Origin: Desulfosporosinus orientis DSM 765
Lineage (GTDB): Bacteria; Bacillota; Desulfitobacteriia; Desulfitobacteriales; Desulfitobacteriaceae
Length of the DNA: 64,000 nucleotides
Reading direction: 5' to 3'
NCBI RefSeq assembly: GCF_000235605.1
Contig: NC_016584.1
Span: 5,023,151-5,087,150, forward strand
In this document: positions 59,592-64,000 of the stretch, piece after piece
Numbering within the stretch: position 1 is the first letter of the stretch
Layout: every line of letters starts with the position of its first letter
Notes under the pieces: model-generated
Seen by the model: the letters and a program-made list of their open reading frames with translations, nothing else
Database searches by the model: none
Told to the model about the DNA's origin: nothing
Position numbers and translations under genes: made by a program

Positions 59592-60579
59592 CGCTACCTC
59601 CTCTGGAGATGACAATAGCACCGGTTTCCTCAATCTTACGAATTACCTTGACAATGCGCTGTTGAGCCTCTTCGACATCACGCAGCCGCACGGGACCCAT
59701 AAATTCCATATCGTCTTTGAGCATCTGACCAGCCCGCGACGACATATTGGCCAGAATTTTTTGTGTCACTTCGGGGTTGGAACCTTTTAAGGCCAGTCCC
59801 AAATCTTTTGTCTCCACTTCTCGCAAAACCAGTTGGATTCCACGATCGTCCAACATAACAATATCTTCAAAGACAAACATCTGGCGTTTAATCTGTTCTG
59901 CTAAATCAGGATCATCAACCTCCAGAGCATCCATAACAACTTTGACCGTTCCCGGATCTGTCCTATTGAGAACATCCACAATACTCTGGATTCCTCCTGA
60001 AGCTGAATAATCTGTGGGAGCTAAGCTGGAAATCTTGCGTTCTAAAACTTTCTCAATTTCTTTGAGCACTTCCGGACTGGTTCTTCCCATGGTCGCTATA
60101 CGCTTCGCTACATCAGCCTGCCGGTCTGGGCTCAGGCTGGCCAGTAAGGTAGCCGCCTTGTCCACCGGAAGATGGGTCATGATAAGGGCAATTGTCTGAG
60201 GGTGTTCTCCTTGTATAAAGGAAAACAACTGTTTGGGATCTGTCCGCCGCACAAGATCAAAAGGCCTCATCTTTAGTGAAGTGGATAAACGGCTGATAAT
60301 GTCGAAAGCTTTTGACTCCCCAAGAGCCCGTTCTAATACCTCTCGAGCATAATCCAGCCCCCCTCTGGCAATATAGTCATTAGCCATACACATCTGATGG
60401 AATTCTTCGAGGACAAGATCCCTATGTTCAGGAGATACTTTCCCTACATTAGCCATTTCCAGGGTCAATTGCTCAATTTCAGCGTCTCCCAGATGTTTAA
60501 TTACATTTGCAGAATGATCTGTGCCTAATGCAACCATTAGAATTGCTGCTTTTTGGATTCCAGTTAAAGCTTGCGACAT
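59575..60579 (-). CDS. fliG: Flagellar motor switch protein FliG
   Basis: A 334-residue C-ring protein that links the MS ring to FliM and gives torque through its C-terminal domain. Three armadillo-like domains are apparent: N (TGIQKAAILMVALG), middle with EHPQTIALIMTHLP (the EHPQ motif), and C with the charged torque helix FVFEDIVMLDDRGIQLVLRE. ATG 60579 abuts the fliF stop. It precedes fliH with a 17-nt overlap. Confidence 0.97.
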   Translation of the reverse strand: MSQALTGIQKAAILMVALGTDHSANVIKHLGDAEIEQLTLEMANVGKVSPEHRDLVLEEFHQMCMANDYIARGGLDYAREVLERALGESKAFDIISRLSTSLKMRPFDLVRRTDPKQLFSFIQGEHPQTIALIMTHLPVDKAATLLASLSPDRQADVAKRIATMGRTSPEVLKEIEKVLERKISSLAPTDYSASGGIQSIVDVLNRTDPGTVKVVMDALEVDDPDLAEQIKRQMFVFEDIVMLDDRGIQLVLREVETKDLGLALKGSNPEVTQKILANMSSRAGQMLKDDMEFMGPVRLRDVEEAQQRIVKVIRKIEETGAIVISRGGSDEIIY

Positions 60580-62172
60580 CTATCTCTCCTCCGATAGCCA
60601 AGTTTTCATTAGACGGGCAGCCTCATCTGGGTTATTTCGTGCATATAGTTCGACAGCTTCTTTGATCTGCTGCCTTTCAATTTCCTCCACTGACTTGGCG
60701 TTTTTCTGAGCCAAATTCATCTTTGCTTCTTCCTCTGCCAATTTTTGTGCCATCAGCAGTTCAGCATCACTAACAGAAACCGGCTCTGAACCTTCCAGCT
60801 CCAGCATTTTTTCTGCTTTTGCTTTTTTGGATCGTCTGCGCAAAAACACTATCAGGAATACCAAGCCCGCTAAAACAGCTGCTCCAATTCCAGCATATAT
60901 CATATACAACTGTTGCTTTTTAGCGTTTTCCATGGCGGCTACTTCTTGCTGCAGATCTGTCTTATTAAAGGGGATAGCAGCGACTTGAATTTCATCCCCG
61001 CGTGCTGCGTCCACCCCGGCAGCAGAAGCTACAATGGCTTTAATTTGGTCCAGCTGATCCTGAGTAACTGCGTCAGCATCTGCCATCACGGAGACGGAGA
61101 GACGTTTTACACTTCCCGGACTCACAACTTGTTCCTCTTGGGTTGTATCGACCTGATAATTTTTAGTGCTGGTATTCTTAGTTGAGGTAGAGTTTACATT
61201 TGAATCAGCCGGATAGGTTGGAGCCCCATTAGAGGGCAATCCAGGCGTCCCTCCAGCCACGTTCGTACCATTTGTTGTACTTTCGTTAGTACTCTGATCA
61301 CTGACCACCGCTCCCGGTCCGTTAGTCTGTTTGACAATTTTTTTCTGATCAAAATCCAAAACGGCATTGATCCGAACAACTGCCTTGCCGGTACCAAGGA
61401 CACGATCAAGCATGCTCTGAACAGATTTCCGAGTATCTTCTTCTACCGCTTGTTTAAGTTGATATTGAGTAACCGTCAGTTTTTCCGGATCTTTGCTTTC
61501 TTTCAAAAGATCCGACACAACATTTCCGCTAGTATCTACAATCGTTACGTTCTCCGATTGCAGTCCTTCGACTGATCCGGCCAATAAATTAGCTATAGCA
61601 CGAACTTGATCTTCACTAAGAGTAGTGTTTGGAGCAAGTTTCAGAGTTACAGCCGCTGTAGCGGATTTTTGACTCTCGACAAACAATGATGGTTCGGGCA
61701 TCACTATATGTACACGTGCATCTTCTACACCGCTTAGAGTCTTTAAAGTATTCTCTAATTCGTTCTGTAATCCGAGAACATAACGTAGCTTTCGGTCAGA
61801 ATCCGTCTCCCCTAGCCGCATGGTGTCTAAATTATCAAAGCTGAATTTGCTCTCTTCAGGAAGACCCGCACTAGCAAGCTCTAAACGGATTTCAGCAGAT
61901 GACTGTTGCGGGACCATAATGGTCGCTCCATTATCAGCCAGCTTGTAATCCACTTTCATGTCCTGTAGTTTAGCTGTGATTGCTCCGGCATCAACGTCAT
62001 TTAGTTTAGTAAAAATCGGTACGTATTGTGGACGCCCAGCCCAAATAATCAAATAAATTAATGCTCCAGCAACCAAAAGGGGAGCAAGTACCGTTATTAT
62101 TTTCTGTGGGCTAGAAAGTTTATCCCAATATGTTTTAACTGTTTGTTTAATTCCCGCCCAAGAAAAATCCAC
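60580..62172 (-). CDS. fliF: Flagellar MS-ring protein FliF
   Basis: A 530-residue ring protein. Two membrane helices (about 25-47 and 432-452) flank a periplasmic region with RBM1-type YSLF-like modules (VPIFTKLNDVDAGAITAKLQ) and a Ser/Thr/Asn-rich insert (about 300-345). The cytoplasmic C terminus (about 455-530) binds FliG. GTG 62172 is 6 nt from GGAGGAG. It is the first large gene after flgC-fliE. Confidence 0.97.
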   Translation of the reverse strand: MDFSWAGIKQTVKTYWDKLSSPQKIITVLAPLLVAGALIYLIIWAGRPQYVPIFTKLNDVDAGAITAKLQDMKVDYKLADNGATIMVPQQSSAEIRLELASAGLPEESKFSFDNLDTMRLGETDSDRKLRYVLGLQNELENTLKTLSGVEDARVHIVMPEPSLFVESQKSATAAVTLKLAPNTTLSEDQVRAIANLLAGSVEGLQSENVTIVDTSGNVVSDLLKESKDPEKLTVTQYQLKQAVEEDTRKSVQSMLDRVLGTGKAVVRINAVLDFDQKKIVKQTNGPGAVVSDQSTNESTTNGTNVAGGTPGLPSNGAPTYPADSNVNSTSTKNTSTKNYQVDTTQEEQVVSPGSVKRLSVSVMADADAVTQDQLDQIKAIVASAAGVDAARGDEIQVAAIPFNKTDLQQEVAAMENAKKQQLYMIYAGIGAAVLAGLVFLIVFLRRRSKKAKAEKMLELEGSEPVSVSDAELLMAQKLAEEEAKMNLAQKNAKSVEEIERQQIKEAVELYARNNPDEAARLMKTWLSEER

Positions 62173-62334
62173 CCATGGCTCCTCCTTTCGATGGGTGACA
62201 TCAAACCTCGCTCACCCAAATCCTTTTAAAATTTTATATAAAGCTGCCCCTTAAAAAACGAATCCACAAACGTACTATATATTAAACCAACCACCATTTA
62301 TTGACTACAAAAAAATTACCAATTATAAGATCAA

Positions 62335-62676
62335 TTATATTTGCATCCGCATTATCTGGTTGTAAGCTTCTAAAGCTTTATCCCGGGTTGATACTGCTAG
62401 AGATAACGATAAACTCGCCTTTTCCAAAGCTACCATAACTTCAGACAAATCTTGAACCTGGCCTGTTGCCAGGGCCAAACTGGCTGACTCCCCCTTTTCT
62501 TGCAAAGCACCTACTTCACTCAAAGCATCGCTGAAAAATTTAGCAAAATCTGTACTGGCCTTTTGAGCACCTTCTTCGACCTTCGAGACAACGGGTTTAC
62601 CCGCTTCGAGACTTGTCGCGTCGCTGAACTTTATGGCCTCAAGTGGCGTTAAAGGGGATATTGGCTGGATGCTCAT
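62335..62676 (-). CDS. fliE: Flagellar hook-basal body complex protein FliE
   Basis: A 113-residue rod-adapter protein linking the MS ring to the rod. The C-terminal helix with ALEKASLSLSLAVSTRDKAL and the terminal AYNQIMRMQI is the FliE signature. ATG 62676 follows flgC by 4 bp. The 3' spacer to fliF (about 160 bp) has no clear terminator. Confidence 0.94.
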   Translation of the reverse strand: MSIQPISPLTPLEAIKFSDATSLEAGKPVVSKVEEGAQKASTDFAKFFSDALSEVGALQEKGESASLALATGQVQDLSEVMVALEKASLSLSLAVSTRDKALEAYNQIMRMQI

Positions 62677-62680
62677 TTAC

Positions 62681-63172
62681 TTACCCCCTTCCAATCTCAA
62701 GGGCTTTAGCAGCCATAGACTTACTGACATTGAGAGCCGTCACATTTGCTTCATAAGCTCTTGAAGCGGATATCATGTCCACCATTTCCGTCACAATATT
62801 CACATTGGGCTGACGAACATAGCCCACAGGCAGTCCTTCTTCCGCCACTTTGGCGGCATCCGGAGAATCGGGATTATACTCAAGGCGAAATGGTTCAGTC
62901 GTATCCTTTTCTATCCTGGCAACTTCAACCCCGTTTCCAATTGCTCCGTTTTTCATAGTTTCCCCAAAGACTTCAGAAAAGGATGTTGTTTCCGAAGGGC
63001 GGGGAACAAACACTGCAACTTGCCGGCTATAAGGTATTTGATTACCGGCTTGGGTTAATTCTCCCGTACGGGTGGTATTAATATTGGCAATATTGTTGGC
63101 CGTCAAGTCCATTCGCAAGCGCTGGGCAGTTAGACCTGAGGCACTGATATCAATTGCACCAAATAGACCCAT
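62681..63172 (-). CDS. flgC: Flagellar basal body rod protein FlgC
   Basis: A 163-residue rod protein: N-terminal LFGAIDISASGLTAQRLRMD with NNIANINTTRTG, and the C-terminal PNVNIVTEMVDMISASRAYE helix. FlgC builds the proximal rod after FlgB. ATG 63172 has GAGGAGG, 3 bp after cheB. No flgB gene precedes it; the flgB is about 24 kb downstream. Confidence 0.96.
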   Translation of the reverse strand: MGLFGAIDISASGLTAQRLRMDLTANNIANINTTRTGELTQAGNQIPYSRQVAVFVPRPSETTSFSEVFGETMKNGAIGNGVEVARIEKDTTEPFRLEYNPDSPDAAKVAEEGLPVGYVRQPNVNIVTEMVDMISASRAYEANVTALNVSKSMAAKALEIGRG

Positions 63173-63175
63173 GAC

Positions 63176-64000
63176 TTATCTCCTCCTCATGACACATTCA
63201 ACTATGGTTTTCCCTATCTCCCCAAGAGGTACAACCCGATCGGCAAGACCGGCCTCCACTATTGATCTAGGCATCCCATAGACTACACAGCTCTCCTCCG
63301 ACTCAGCTATCGCAAATCCTTCCGCTGCCTTCAGCTCCTTCATGCCTTTAGTTCCGTCATTTCCCATTCCTGTCATGACCACCCCTAATGTCCCCCTGCC
63401 AACAACTTTCGCCAGGGAAAGAAACATGACATCTACCGAAGGATGATAAAGAGTAGGTATTGGAGACTCCTCACCTATATGAAGAGTCAGCTGTCCGGAG
63501 TTACGCTGTACTTGAAGCTGCTTGCCGGCCTGAGCCACATAGACATTTCCTGCTTTGACCGGCTCGCCGTGCACTGCTTCTTTAACATTAAGGGCGCAAA
63601 GACCATTAAGCCGCTGAGCAAGCGGAGCTGTAAACCCTGGAGGCATGTGTTGGGCAACAAGCACCGGAACGGGAAAATCAGCGGGTAGGGTAGGCAAAAC
63701 TGCCTGTAAGGCAGAGGGACCTCCCGTAGATGTACCTATTGCTACAATTTCAATCGGATGTTTTGGCAATAAACCTCCTCTTCCACTGCTCGCAGAACGA
63801 GAATTCTGCAAACTAGTACCAATAGTTGAAACCGGAGTCGCCGCATTTAAAGTACTTGCTCTGGCTCCGCTATTTAACGTTATAGAAGAAATAGTATCAG
63901 TATGACTTATAACTTTTCTCCTGAGGCGAGCAGGATCTACCAAAACTGTAGCTTTAATCTTCTCTATCAGGTCCCGGGAAAGAACTTGCAAGTCAGCTCC
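63176..64000 (-). CDS. cheB: Chemotaxis protein-glutamate methylesterase CheB, C-terminal part
   Basis: At least 274 codons, open to the window edge, so the N-terminal receiver domain is outside. Visible are the linker and the methylesterase catalytic domain: GTSTGGPSA (nucleophile Ser), QHMPPGF (His) and MTGMGNDG (Asp) form the triad. CheB removes methyl groups from chemoreceptors after phosphorylation by CheA. It immediately precedes flgC. A shorter reading from TTG 63991 is only an artefact of truncation. Confidence 0.95.
   Translation of the reverse strand, partial: GADLQVLSRDLIEKIKATVLVDPARLRRKVISHTDTISSITLNSGARASTLNAATPVSTIGTSLQNSRSASSGRGGLLPKHPIEIVAIGTSTGGPSALQAVLPTLPADFPVPVLVAQHMPPGFTAPLAQRLNGLCALNVKEAVHGEPVKAGNVYVAQAGKQLQVQRNSGQLTLHIGEESPIPTLYHPSVDVMFLSLAKVVGRGTLGVVMTGMGNDGTKGMKELKAAEGFAIAESEESCVVYGMPRSIVEAGLADRVVPLGEIGKTIVECVMRRR

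Overview
The window reads as chromosomal DNA of a spore-forming, motile, low-GC Clostridium-class Firmicute, most like the Peptococcaceae/Desulfitobacteriaceae (Desulfosporosinus or Desulfitobacterium type). The signs are strong GGAGG ribosome binding sites, frequent TTG and GTG starts, a Bacillus-type flagellar locus (FliY, FlbD/SwrD, CheC, CheD, FlhF/FlhG, SigD), MecA, PerR, bacillithiol genes, and SelA with molybdenum-cofactor genes. Placement below class level is inference. Nearly every gene is on the minus strand, so transcription mostly runs from high to low coordinates. The exceptions are a LysR regulator (21.6 kb), a Na/Pi transporter (25.2 kb) and a small zinc-finger protein (34.8 kb).

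Region 1 (1-2.5 kb) is the head of the division/cell-wall cluster: mraZ, rsmH, ftsL and a truncated penicillin-binding protein, with a clear MraZ operator of 10-bp-phased GTGGG boxes. Region 2 (2.7-35.8 kb) is a mosaic of short transcription units with their own terminators. It holds dihydrolipoyl dehydrogenase, a LysM protein with a tandem tripeptide repeat, a DUF1858 protein, a core-MetE-like methyltransferase, a membrane-anchored GH2-like protein, PerR, a ferredoxin, and an unlisted 51-residue zinc-ribbon protein. It continues with a MoxR/VWA pair, bshA, YlbF, a PHP phosphatase, the TldD/TldE pair, a GNAT protein, a thioredoxin reductase/thioredoxin pair beside a LysR regulator, a phosphodiesterase, mobB/moeA, fapA, an LCP enzyme, bshC, selA and mecA.

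Region 3 (36-64 kb) is one almost gapless flagellar/chemotaxis supercluster on the minus strand: cheB-flgC-fliE-F-G-H-I-J-flbD-fliL-M-Y-cheY-fliO-P-Q-R-flhB-A-F-G-ycgR-cheC-cheD-(membrane protein)-sigD-fliK-flgD-flgE-flgG-flgB-flgF-slt-(membrane protein). It covers the MS ring, C ring, export gate, export ATPase, rod, hook, hook-length control, adaptation enzymes, a c-di-GMP brake and the flagellar sigma factor. Compared with the B. subtilis fla/che order, fliK-flgD-flgE lies after sigD instead of between fliJ and flbD, and flgB lies about 24 kb from flgC. fliH and fliI overlap by 125 nt.

No rRNA, tRNA, CRISPR array, prophage or recognisable insertion sequence was found. The least explained stretches are a GC-rich ~216-bp element between the Na/Pi gene and mobB, three consecutive hairpins next to the ferredoxin gene, and a 555-bp interval before the Na/Pi gene. 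The best candidates for undescribed biology are the GH2-like pseudoenzyme fused to a membrane domain, the 51-residue zinc-ribbon protein and the GC-rich element.
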